Position numbers and translations under genes: made by a program. DNA of 64,000 nucleotides from CAVYBY01 sp963766935 (lineage in GTDB: Bacteria > Actinomycetota > UBA4738 > HRBIN12). The DNA is taken from contig CAVYBY010000006.1 in assembly GCA_963766935.1 (NCBI GenBank), positions 310,001 through 374,000 of the forward strand, given 5' to 3'. This document shows positions 54,876 through 62,723 of the stretch, in pieces (position 1 is the first letter of the stretch; each line of letters begins with the position of its first letter). A model generated the notes under the pieces. The model made no database searches, was not told the DNA's origin, and saw only the letters and a program-made list of their open reading frames with translations.

Positions 54876-56172
54876 ATGCAGGTGGGCAATCTCCTCCAGC
54901 TCCTTGATCTGGGGAACTCCGTCGCTGAGCACGACGCAGCTCTCGAACGCTACTTCGTCGAAACAGCAACGTTCGAGGATGTGATCGAAGACCGAGCCGA
55001 CGTTATCGCTGGAGACAAGGGGACGGGGAAGACCGCCCTCTTCCGGATTCAGCAGGTTAAAGATGAGCTAAAGTTGAGGTGTGGGGTTAATGTGAGGGTA
55101 GGGTGTTAAGTTAGAGGGTGCAATGGAGGAGGGGGTGAGGGATTTTGGAAGGTGTAGTGCTGGGCTGGCGGGATTGGCTGTGAGTTTAAGATTGACTGAA
55201 AGATAGGGAGTTTGATGAGCTGCTGCAGAAGGTGGGGCTGAGAAAAGCTGAGGTTGCTTGAAACTGTGTTTAGATGTTGAATTCTAGTGGCTGATGAAGA
55301 AGGTAAGAGGTGGTGTAAGCTTGATGGGTTTGATGTAGCGGGCAGAGTAGAGTTAGAGGAAAGAGATATAGCTGAGTATATTATGCAAGATGAGGTGCTG
55401 GCTTAGAAAAGGTTAGATGAGATGATATCACGCTGTGGCTAGCTTGGATGTTAGATGAGGTGTTGCGGGTTTTGCTGCGGAGATTCAGCACTGAGAGAGT
55501 TGCTGAGATTCAATGCTACAGTATTGTTAAAGCTGTTGTGCAAGGATCTCGCGCACATGAAGGAGGAGTAATAACAAGTGAAGCGCGAAAAGTAGAAATG
55601 TCTGGGAGAAGATGATTATAGGCTGCTACTAGAGCTCGGTGAGAAAGAAGAGTTAGTGAGAGAATAGGTGATGAGTTAAAAGGTGCGCTTTAGGTATGAT
55701 TTGAGAAGGTTGAAGGGTGATGTAAGCGACGATGTGGTGTTGGATGATGAAGCGCTGTGGATGGCAACGGGGTAAGCGCGCGCACTGATAGACTGGTGCA
55801 GAAGGCAAACAGGAACAGCGATGACGGGAGGATAGAAGGCGTGGACTAAGTGCGCGGGCAGCGATCAATGGATAGGATAGTTGAAGAGGGGTTGGCTAGA
55901 CACAGCGAGGAGAGCGTAGAGGACACTGCTGGCTGAGGAGGCGAATACGCTACAGATAGATGAGTTTAGTTCTGAGAAGGCTGAGCACAACACCACAACT
56001 CTGGCGGCACTATTGGACATCTCGGAGGATGAGGTCGGCGAGAAGGTCAGAGTGCTGACGGAATTGGGCTTCCTCGAACGGGCAGGCTTGAACTTCAAGG
56101 TGCGATGCTCTACGGAGCGGGCTCGGGATCACGCAGGGCAAAGCGTTCTCCACGACGGTCAGGACGCGGTAG
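54876..56172 (+). pseudogene. degenerate FunZ / Sll1717-like P-loop ATPase gene
   Basis: The start is clean: MQVGNLLQLLDLGNSVAE, then YFVETATFEDVI and a Walker A in IAGDKGTGKTALFRI. The end is also recognisable in two frames: KAEHNTTTLAALLDISEDEV, GEKVRVLTELGFLERAGLNF and, after an indel, GITQGKAF before the stop. Between about 55,060 and 55,990 the gene is riddled with stops and frame changes, but fragments such as FDELLQKVGLRKAEVA and VVLDDEALW still fit the family. This core is cytosine-poor on the plus strand. From memory, relatives are annotated as FunZ or P-loop ATPase Sll1717 family; function unproven, some lie in mobile or defence regions. Confidence 0.75.
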
Positions 56173-56426
56173 ACGAGGACGAAGACCTCGAGTAGCACGA
56201 ACGCCAATGCGGATCATCCAGTGCGCACGAAGGCGTCGGGGAACCTCGCGCACGACGGGTTGCGGCGTGAACGCCCGGGGGCGTGTAGTAGCGACGACGA
56301 CGAGCACGGTGTCACCATCGCGCGGGGGGTCGAGGTCCGTGTCTTCCACGGGTCGGCTCCGAGCGCGGGAGCTCGCTCCCTCTACGTCCGACGAACCTCG
56401 ACCTCGGCGTGTTCGTGCCGCGTTCG

Positions 56427-57468
56427 CTACGCTGTGAGGTCGCAACTGATGATCGCGTTTGGCGTCGTGATCGCTAGAAGCGCGCGCTCGTCGGCCTGAT
56501 TCGCGATTCGTTTCACGTTGAAGCCAGAGATCGAATCGACGCGAGCTCCACATCCTCACGCAGCACCCGATCGCTGCGACCGTGCACTCGTAACGACGCC
56601 GCTCCGCGTCGACGGCCGGCGAGCTGACCACTTGGAGAGACACGCGCGAGGAACGTTCGCCTCGCTCGGCGAACGGCGAACAGGTAGCGCCGGTAGAGTC
56701 GGTCGCAACGCCAACGCTTCATGCTGCGTCGGGTTCACGAACGCGTGGGTGGCCACGAATCCGTCTGCTCGAGCTATGCTCACGGCCTTCCGAATCGTGA
56801 CGTCTCGGACGTGACGAACGCCTGCGTGTTCGTTGCTGCTATCGCGCAGCGTTCAACGCGTCGAACGCCAGGGCGTCAATGCGCGGTAGATGTCGGCGGC
56901 GAGCACGTGTCGATGAAGCGTTCGAAGTCATCTGCGAATCGCGCAGGACTTGATGCTGATGTCCGGGCTGATCAGCGCGATCACCGGCACGTCAGCATCG
57001 ACGTTGCTCACGATCCAGGAGGCCACGGGCTTCGCCCCACCGGCGCGACCACGGCGGCGGGCACCGCTGCGCAACCTGCTCCTGACGCAGGTATCGGACG
57101 CTGCCACGGTTACGCGACGCTCGGGGAAAGCGGAGAAGATCGGCTTCCTGGAAGCTCTGGTGCGGGGCCGGCGATCCGAGGAAAGCCACCGAGGCCAACA
57201 ATGCCGGTGTCGCGGTCAAGTCCTTGAAGCGCGCGCCGCAGTGCGTCTTTGACGACGCGGACAGCTTCTTGGCGGTGCGGTACGCGCGCGCCGCCTTCGC
57301 TCGCGAGTCGTTCGAGTTCGGCGGTGAGCTTCAGGTCCCGCGCGTCGCCAGGTGTAGTGCGAGCTTCGAGTTCTCCGCGCCGGTGAGATCGCGGCCGGCG
57401 CTCTTCGCTTCGGTGAGGATCGCTTTGGCAGCGGCGACCTCTTGGTCGAATCGTTCCTTGGTGTCCAT
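56427..57468 (-). pseudogene. degenerate HK97-type major capsid protein gene
   Basis: The ATG at 57468 (AAGGGA upstream) opens MDTKERFDQEVAAAKAILT and continues EAKSAGRDLTGAE, like the delta-domain helix of HK97-type capsid proteins. After several frame changes the C-terminal half is recognisable: IRKAVSIARADGFVATHAF leading into VNPTQHEALAL, then VLREDVELASI, then ADERALLAITTPNA and CDLTA at the stop at 56427. Overall length (about 1040 nt) suits a 345-aa capsid. At least four frame changes occur. No other head or tail genes are next to it. Confidence 0.65.
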
Positions 57469-57794
57469 GAGGAATCCCTTCCACGAGTTTGGGCACGGCG
57501 GTATGCCGCGCGTTCCTGATGCACTCGCGGGTCTTGGGGGTCCTTGAGCTTGCGGCCGGACCGTTCCTCGCTCTTGCCCGTGCGACCTGCGATCCCAGGG
57601 TAGCGCGGTCGTCAAGCACCTGTACTACCTGATGGTCAATCACCCGTACGACCCCCCGGACGTCCGGGTGTTCGTCGTGAAACCCCGCCGCTCGTCACCA
57701 GATCGCCCAGGACGAACGCGGGGAACTACCCGCGTGTCATTCGTCACCCGCGCGGGATCGGGCGCGCACATCGCGCGGGAGGTATCGTTGCGCG
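57469..57794. other. 326-nt stretch without a recognisable gene
   Basis: Open frames exist on both strands but none has a convincing start, ribosome-binding site or family resemblance. By position it could hold the degraded end of a gene that preceded the capsid gene, such as a head protease. I see no clear evidence of that. Confidence 0.5.
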
Positions 57795-58316
57795 ATGGCG
57801 CAAGTCCCGATTCGCCCAGATCAAGGAACGAGTTCCAAGCCGCTCTGGAAGCGCTGGTGGGTGTGGGTGTTGGCCGTCGTGGTCGTACTGATCGGGCTCG
57901 CGCAAACGCAAGGGGATAGAGCGCCCGAAGGCCAAGCCAGCCCGACGGATCAACTCACCCCGGCCGATCAGGGACCTGGGTGCGATCAGCCCGCTACCGC
58001 CTGGCTTGAAACACTCCAGAGCGGCTTCTACCGGGACTTCAGAAGCGCCGGCATCACGGGTTCGGGCTACGTGAAACAGGACACAGACCAGGGAGTCGCG
58101 TACTACGTTGCCGTGACAGTCGAGGGCGTCAGCGGTGTGGCCGTCTTCGGGACAAGCGACGCCCCGTTGCAGTCCGACCCCGGCCTCATCGCGGCGTCAA
58201 ACGCGACGGCGACCCAGCTCTCTGACCTCGGCGCTGACATCTCGGAGGATTCGCCAGCCGGGACGCTCCTCCTGGACGATGCCGGGACGGCGGCTGCTGA
58301 GTCGTGTCTCGCCTGA
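57795..58316 (+). CDS. membrane-anchored protein of the island, unknown
   Basis: 173 aa. One membrane segment (about residues 23-38, KRWWVWVLAVVVVLIGLA) follows a short Pro-rich N-terminus; the rest is an extracytoplasmic domain with two cysteines, DQGVAYYVAVTVEGVSGVAVF and a C-terminal SCLA. The N-terminal lysine/tryptophan anchor is typical of Actinobacterial surface or phage-encoded proteins. No function recognised. It is uninterrupted, unlike the neighbouring capsid and ATPase genes. Confidence 0.7.
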   Translation: MAQVPIRPDQGTSSKPLWKRWWVWVLAVVVVLIGLAQTQGDRAPEGQASPTDQLTPADQGPGCDQPATAWLETLQSGFYRDFRSAGITGSGYVKQDTDQGVAYYVAVTVEGVSGVAVFGTSDAPLQSDPGLIAASNATATQLSDLGADISEDSPAGTLLLDDAGTAAAESCLA

Positions 58317-58346
58317 TTCCTTGACCGGCGCACAACCATCGCCCCT

Positions 58347-58420
58347 GAGCGTGTAGCTCAGTGGCAGAGCACCCGGCTATTGACCGGGATGTCGGGAGGT
58401 TCGATTCCTCCCCACGCTCC
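58347..58420 (+). tRNA. tRNA-like gene, anticodon AUU (Asn-type) by position
   Basis: 74 nt folding as a cloverleaf: acceptor GAGCGTG/CACGCTC, D stem GCTC/GAGC, anticodon stem CCCGG/CCGGG with loop CTATTGA, T arm GGAGG-TTCGATT-CCTCC. The anticodon reads ATT, which would decode AAU (Asn); an A at position 34 is very unusual for bacterial Asn tRNA. There is one extra C between T stem and acceptor stem. It may be an element-borne tRNA, a decayed one, or affected by sequence errors. Confidence 0.7.
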
Positions 58421-58491
58421 TAGCGGCTCGATCAGTTCGGTCGCGGGTCGCCGGGGTCGAACGCCGCACGCGGGGTGATGTAAGACCCGGC

Positions 58492-58801
58492 CTACCTGCC
58501 GAAGAGATACACACCGAGAAGGCTCCCGACTGAGTGTTCAGACTGGCCCACGAAACTCTTCTTGATGCCGAGCGGGCGATAGATGACATCCGACGAGATA
58601 GAGTTTCCATCCCGCGGATTCGACCGCCTGCAGAGCGGCAGGGACGTCGTCGCCATCCTTCTCACTCGTCCCCACGAACAATGCACCCTGGCTAGCGATG
58701 TCCAGCCTGAGCAAATGGTAGGTCCGGCCTGAATCCCAGACCTGCTGGGCGGCATCGGTTACCCGCTCAACCCACTCGCCCCAATTCGTGGACTTGTCCA
58801 A
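58492..58801 (-). CDS. small island protein, frame change near 58587
   Basis: About 102 aa when two frames are joined. The first frame gives WVERVTDAAQQVWDSGRTY and ALQAVESAGWKLYLV; the second gives IKKSFVGQSEHSVGSLLGVY ending LFGR. The layout resembles small proteins with a helical N-terminus, a Gly-Trp-x-Leu core and a C-terminal GxYLFRR-type end, common in Actinobacterial genomes. Function unknown. The single frame change is probably a sequence error. Confidence 0.6.
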
Positions 58802-58870
58802 TTGCCTCTTTCTCCTTCTCCCTGACCCATCGGGCGTAGGAACGCCGACCTGAAGGCGGGGCCGCGCCGA

Positions 58871-59281
58871 TCAGTTCGCGCTCGGATCGCCGAGCTCGAA
58901 CGCGGTACGCGGCACGATCCGACGACCGGCCTCCTCGCCGTCGCCGTACCAGATGACGAGTACCGACCCGTCGACCTGCTTGCGCTGCACCACCGCGTGC
59001 TCGTCCATGTAGCTGACGAGCGTATGGCCGCCGTCGAACAGGAACATGCCGTGGACGCCATCGTCGGCGTTCGGATCAGGCACGCTCCGCATCAACGGCT
59101 CGTCACCCAGCGCCTCGTGCACGTCTCGGGGCAAGTGCGCGCAACACCGCAACCATTCGTCGTGGATCGCCCGCGTCGCGGCGTCCGCAATCTCGGCGAG
59201 CGTCATCGGTTTTGTTGGCGTCGGCGGTGGCAGCGATGCTTCCAGGTCCTCGATCCTGCGCTTGGCTTCGTCACGGTCCAT
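58871..59281 (-). CDS. hypothetical island protein
   Basis: 136 aa from the ATG at 59281, chosen for the GAAGGAGG Shine-Dalgarno 5 nt upstream. A charged N-terminal helix (DRDEAKRRIEDLEASLPPP) is followed by LAEIADAATRAIHDEWLRCC and a beta-rich C-terminal half (MFLFDGGHTLVSYMDEHAVV, VLVIWYGDGEEAGRR). No family recognised and no membrane segment. Codon use matches the host. Confidence 0.6.
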   Translation of the reverse strand: MDRDEAKRRIEDLEASLPPPTPTKPMTLAEIADAATRAIHDEWLRCCAHLPRDVHEALGDEPLMRSVPDPNADDGVHGMFLFDGGHTLVSYMDEHAVVQRKQVDGSVLVIWYGDGEEAGRRIVPRTAFELGDPSAN

Positions 59282-59569
59282 AGTCGGCCTCCTTCGGATC
59301 CTCGGTCGTGCAGGACGCGGCTGTGCATACTTCGGCGATTTGGGCGGTGGTCGCTCGAAGTTCACGTGGGGTGCTGCCGCTCGGTGGCCGAGGGTCGTCG
59401 AAGGCCCCCCTACGCGCAATCCAACCCCGTCCACCGCTGATCGACACCAGCCAGCGTACCCGCGCCCGGTGACAGAAAGAATCGAAAAGTCGCGGTGCTA
59501 CCCCGTGTTATCGTCGCCGAACACCCCGAGTTGCTTGACCCCTGGCGCCCTGGAGCTCGAGCGTCGATA

Positions 59570-59869
59570 ATGGGGAAAGGCAACTCCATCAATGGAAAGG
59601 TGGCCCCCCCCATGGACAAGGACATGGCACTCGCAGACGTGGCGGGCATCATCGGAGGGATTCTCTGTCTGGTCGCGGGTGTGTACCTCTTCACATCGCG
59701 GACCCAAGACGCCAATAGCTATCTCATGACGATCGCCCACGGCATCGGAATCTACTTCGTGGGCAAGGGCCTGTTCGTGATCCAGTCGGTGGTCCGCGGA
59801 TCTGGTCAAGTCTCTTTCTTGAGCAAGATCCACGGCGACCTCAGCCTGCCGAAGCCGCCAGTTGGCTGA
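59570..59869 (+). CDS. small two-helix membrane protein of the island
   Basis: 99 aa from the ATG at 59570; an ATG at 59612 (MDKDMALADV) is an equally good start. Two membrane segments are clear: VAGIIGGILCLVAGVYLFTS and LMTIAHGIGIYFVGKGLFVI. The C-terminus is polar and Pro-rich. It could be a small anchor or holin-like protein; I do not recognise it. Confidence 0.55.
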   Translation: MGKGNSINGKVAPPMDKDMALADVAGIIGGILCLVAGVYLFTSRTQDANSYLMTIAHGIGIYFVGKGLFVIQSVVRGSGQVSFLSKIHGDLSLPKPPVG

Positions 59870-59973
59870 GCGGGCGGGCTACGCTGCGACGTTTGCCCCG
59901 CGTCCCGAGCACCACGCCGCCCACGAACAGCCATATGCCGATCGTATGGGCACCCTCTCTTTCGATTCCACAT

Positions 59974-61014
59974 TCACATCTCCCCGGCGCCCAGTTGCTT
60001 CGCTCGCCACTCGGACCGATCTGCCGCGTGCTGCGCCTTGAGTCGATCGAGCGCTCCAAGGGTGCCGAGATGAAAGGCCAGGTCATCGAGCACCAGCGAC
60101 GGGTCTCGGGGGCCGACGAGGTACGGGCCACGTTGGCGAAGGAACCCGTGCTGAGCGAGCAGCGCCAGTGTGTGATCGAGGGTCGCGGCATCCATGCCTG
60201 TCGCGAGCGCGATGGTACGGCGAGTCGTCATTCGCCATTGGGCGAACGAAACATCGACCACGTGCCAGGCGTCGTCGCCGAGCGCCACGAACGCGTTGTG
60301 TGCCAGGAGCCGCGTCGGGGACATCAGGTCGCGGTCGCCGCGCTTCCATCCGACCCGCGTCAGCGTTTCCACATTCAGATCACCCGGTGTGACGTGAATG
60401 TGGAATCCGTCCTCGACGGGCGTTCGCAGAGTCCAGCGCGACGTGCGGCCCCAACGATCAGCGGGATTGCGCTGGATCCACCGGCCGTCCAGCCGGGACT
60501 TCACGACGTATCGCAAACGGTTGTGGTCCGTTCCGACGAGCTCGGCCCATTCTCGCCACGCGAGGCCGAACCGCACGGCGTTGAGGCGAGTGCCCACCAG
60601 GAGGGCCCCGAAGAACGCCCGCCGTGCGCTCGAACCGATCCCCCCTCCCCACGGTTGCGACCGGGCGGCCGTCTCGATCTCGAGCAGCCGAACGATTGCA
60701 GCTTGCGGGTCCCGGATCGTTGGCAGCTGTTTCACAAACTCGACCGCGTTCCGCGCTGTTCGCCGGGCGTACTCGTCGGCGCGGGTCGCCCCGCGCTCTT
60801 CGTAGAGGCGCCCGTACTTCAACGAGTTCCACCCGCGCCGGCCGCTCGGCTTCTTCGACAACGTGCGAGCGATGAATGCCACGTCATGGCCCTGAAGAAC
60901 GAGTTTGATGGCCCACGACATGTCCTCACTGCTGTACTCGCGCCGGGCGGGCTTGTCGGCGTCAAGCTCCTTGCGGGGCAGGCCGAAGCTCGCTGTCTCA
61001 TCTGAAGAACGCAC
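59974..61014 (-). CDS. putative winged-helix protein of the island
   Basis: 346 aa, intact and with host-like codon use. The N-terminal third has a helix-turn-helix-like stretch (EDMSWAIKLVLQGHDVAFIA, RTLSKKPSGRRGW); the C-terminal part again looks like a winged helix (MTTRRTIALATGMDAATLDH, LLAQHGFLRQRGPYLVG). Replication initiators and master regulators of integrative elements often have this double-HTH design, so a replication or excision-control role is possible, but no specific family is recognised. Confidence 0.6.
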   Translation of the reverse strand: MRSSDETASFGLPRKELDADKPARREYSSEDMSWAIKLVLQGHDVAFIARTLSKKPSGRRGWNSLKYGRLYEERGATRADEYARRTARNAVEFVKQLPTIRDPQAAIVRLLEIETAARSQPWGGGIGSSARRAFFGALLVGTRLNAVRFGLAWREWAELVGTDHNRLRYVVKSRLDGRWIQRNPADRWGRTSRWTLRTPVEDGFHIHVTPGDLNVETLTRVGWKRGDRDLMSPTRLLAHNAFVALGDDAWHVVDVSFAQWRMTTRRTIALATGMDAATLDHTLALLAQHGFLRQRGPYLVGPRDPSLVLDDLAFHLGTLGALDRLKAQHAADRSEWRAKQLGAGEM

Positions 61015-61346
61015 TGCGCGTCTCCTCCTCCCGACCGCGCGACAGTTGCCGCCCGCTTTGGCACAGGAGCAGGCCGCCCCGTCGTCGTGGCGGTGTCAGG
61101 GAGGAGGCGGGGACGCCCGGCCGCGCGGTCCTTCGGTCGGGCGCCCCACCCCGCGCAAACATCGCGTGATCGGGAACCCTATCGGCGACCACTGACATTC
61201 AAGAATCCCCATGGTTGGGGGCGTTGTCGATTCGGGTGATGCCGCGCCCAGGATCGATCAGGACGAGCGCACCATTCCCCGCGTCCCCCTTGCCGCGTCG
61301 GTGCGGGAACTCGCGTCCTCGATCGTCCTGACGCGAGCGGCGGGCG
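61015..61346. other. 332-nt stretch without a recognisable gene
   Basis: GC-rich, with overlapping open frames on both strands that lack ribosome-binding sites and family resemblance. It separates the integrase from the winged-helix gene and may contain regulatory DNA or the excision-related small gene expected near an integrase, but I cannot identify one. Confidence 0.5.
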
Positions 61347-62464
61347 TCACGATGATTGGGACGATGATCGGGGCAACGCGGCGAGGCCCCGGCCTTGCCG
61401 CGCCTCATCGATGCGGTCGGCGAGCCCGGCAGCCAGCGAAGGGAAGAGGTCACCGTATGTGTCTAGCGTCACGCGAGTCGACGAGTGGCCGAGCATCACG
61501 GCGATCTCCTTCGGGTGCGCGCCGAGCGAGATCGCGAATCCGGCGCAGTGATGCCGGAGGTCGTGGAACTTCGCGGGCGCCAAGCCGGCCGCCTCGAGCG
61601 CGGGCGCCCAGATGCGACGCCGGAAGTTGCCGTCGCGGATCGGCCCACCGGCCTCGGTCGTGAACACCAGGGCCTCGGGATCGACCGGCGCCGGAGCAAT
61701 GGCCGCGAGCTCGTCGGCGATGAAGGCGGGCATCGGCACGACCCGACGCGACGCCCGCGTCTTGAGCGGGGCCAGCTGCAACGTCATCCGGTCGAGCTGT
61801 TCGGCGACCATGATCGTCCGCGTGAGTATGTCGATCCGCTTCCACCGCAGGCCCAACGCCTCGCCGAGGCGAAGGCCGCAGTACCCGCCGATCAGCACGA
61901 GGACTCGGTAACGCGGGTCGATGGCGTCGGCGATCGCTTCGACCTCCTCGGGCACCAGCACGCGGCGGTCCGGCACGTGCTCGGGGCGGGGCAGCTCGAT
62001 CCAGCGACCGGGTTCGACGGGATCAGGCCATCGGCCACGGCCTGCGCGCAGACCTCGTGCATGACCAGCCGCGCCGTCCCGATCAGGCTGCGGCCGCGTC
62101 CCTCCTTGGCGAGGGCGGCGATCCACGTCCGCACGTGGGCAGCCCGAATGTCCCCGATCCGCTGCTCAGCAAACTCGCCCGCGACGTGAGTGATCCCGAC
62201 CGACTCGTAGAGCGCCCACGTGCTCGGGGCGAGGTCCACGCGCCGGCCGTCCAGCCACGCGTTGAACACGGCCTCGAACGAGACGTTGCCAGCGTCAGGA
62301 TCGCGATAGACGCCGCGGTGCAGATCCGTTGTGACCTCAGCGCGGAACCGTTCGGCCTCGGCTTTCGTCGGGAAGTGCCTCGCACGCTGTCGGCCATCGG
62401 GTTCGCGGTATACCACCCGCCACGTGGTGCCCTTTGGACCCGGACGTTTCGTGATGCTCGCCAT
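61347..62464 (-). CDS. tyrosine recombinase (integrase), frame change near 62025
   Basis: About 372 aa once joined. The N-terminal AP2-like arm-binding part (TTWRVVYREPDGRQRARHF) and the SAM-like core-binding domain (FEAVFNAWLDGRRVDLAPST) precede the catalytic domain with Arg in GYCGLRLGEALGLRW, H-x-x-R in FHDLRHHCAG, the second His in MLGHSSTRVTL and the nucleophile Tyr in LDTYGDLFPS. The catalytic residues are complete. The frame change near 62025 falls in the domain linker; a 1-nt error or real inactivation are both possible. It sits 149 nt from the tRNA-Gly attR and should have catalysed integration. Confidence 0.88.
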
Positions 62465-62613
62465 GCCCGTCTCCTCGCCCTCAGTCGATCACGTCGCACT
62501 GACACGGTCGGCCGCGTGTCGGCGTGACCTCATGTGACCTCGCTGTGACCTCGTGCACGCGACGGGGCTTGGGGAGGACGTCGATTACCTGCGCTGACGT
62601 GCAGATACTTGGG

Positions 62614-62660
62614 TGGACCCAGGGGGACTCGAACCCCCGACCTCTTGGCTGCCAGCCAAG
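62614..62660 (-). repeat. attachment site attR (3' half of intact tRNA-Gly)
   Basis: The 47 nt of tRNA positions 27-73, identical to the copy at 54587-54633. It forms the right boundary of the element. Confidence 0.93.
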
Positions 62661-62686
62661 CGCTCTACCAGCTGAGCTATGGGCCC
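62614..62686 (-). tRNA. tRNA-Gly (anticodon GCC)
   Basis: 73 nt, complete cloverleaf: acceptor GGGCCCA/TGGGTCC, D arm GCTC/GAGC, anticodon stem CTTGG/CCAAG with loop CTGCCAG (anticodon GCC), T arm GGGGG-TTCGAGT-CCCCC, discriminator A; CCA is not encoded. It is the integration target of the 8-kb element, whose insertion restored it. Confidence 0.96.
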
Positions 62687-62723
62687 GTGGCGATGGGCAT
62701 TGTACGGGGCACGGGTCGACCGC

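Larger units (their letters stand above)
54587..62660. mobile_element. 8-kb integrated element in tRNA-Gly(GCC)
   Basis: The last 47 nt of the tRNA-Gly gene at 62614-62686 (tRNA positions 27-73) occur again, identical and in the same orientation, at 54587-54633. The distance between the copies is 8027 bp. A tyrosine integrase gene sits 150 bp inside the right end, next to the intact tRNA. This is the classic layout of an element that integrated into the 3' part of a tRNA gene and restored it. Cargo: degenerate P-loop ATPase gene, degenerate HK97 capsid gene, tRNA-like gene and small unknown genes. No portal, terminase or tail genes are seen. Confidence 0.9.

Noticed and set aside
56110..56643. 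177-codon minus-strand frame between the ATPase and capsid remnants
   Set aside because: It reads partly through the capsid gene in the wrong frame; no start signal or family match. The 254 nt from 56173 to 56426 hold nothing I can identify.
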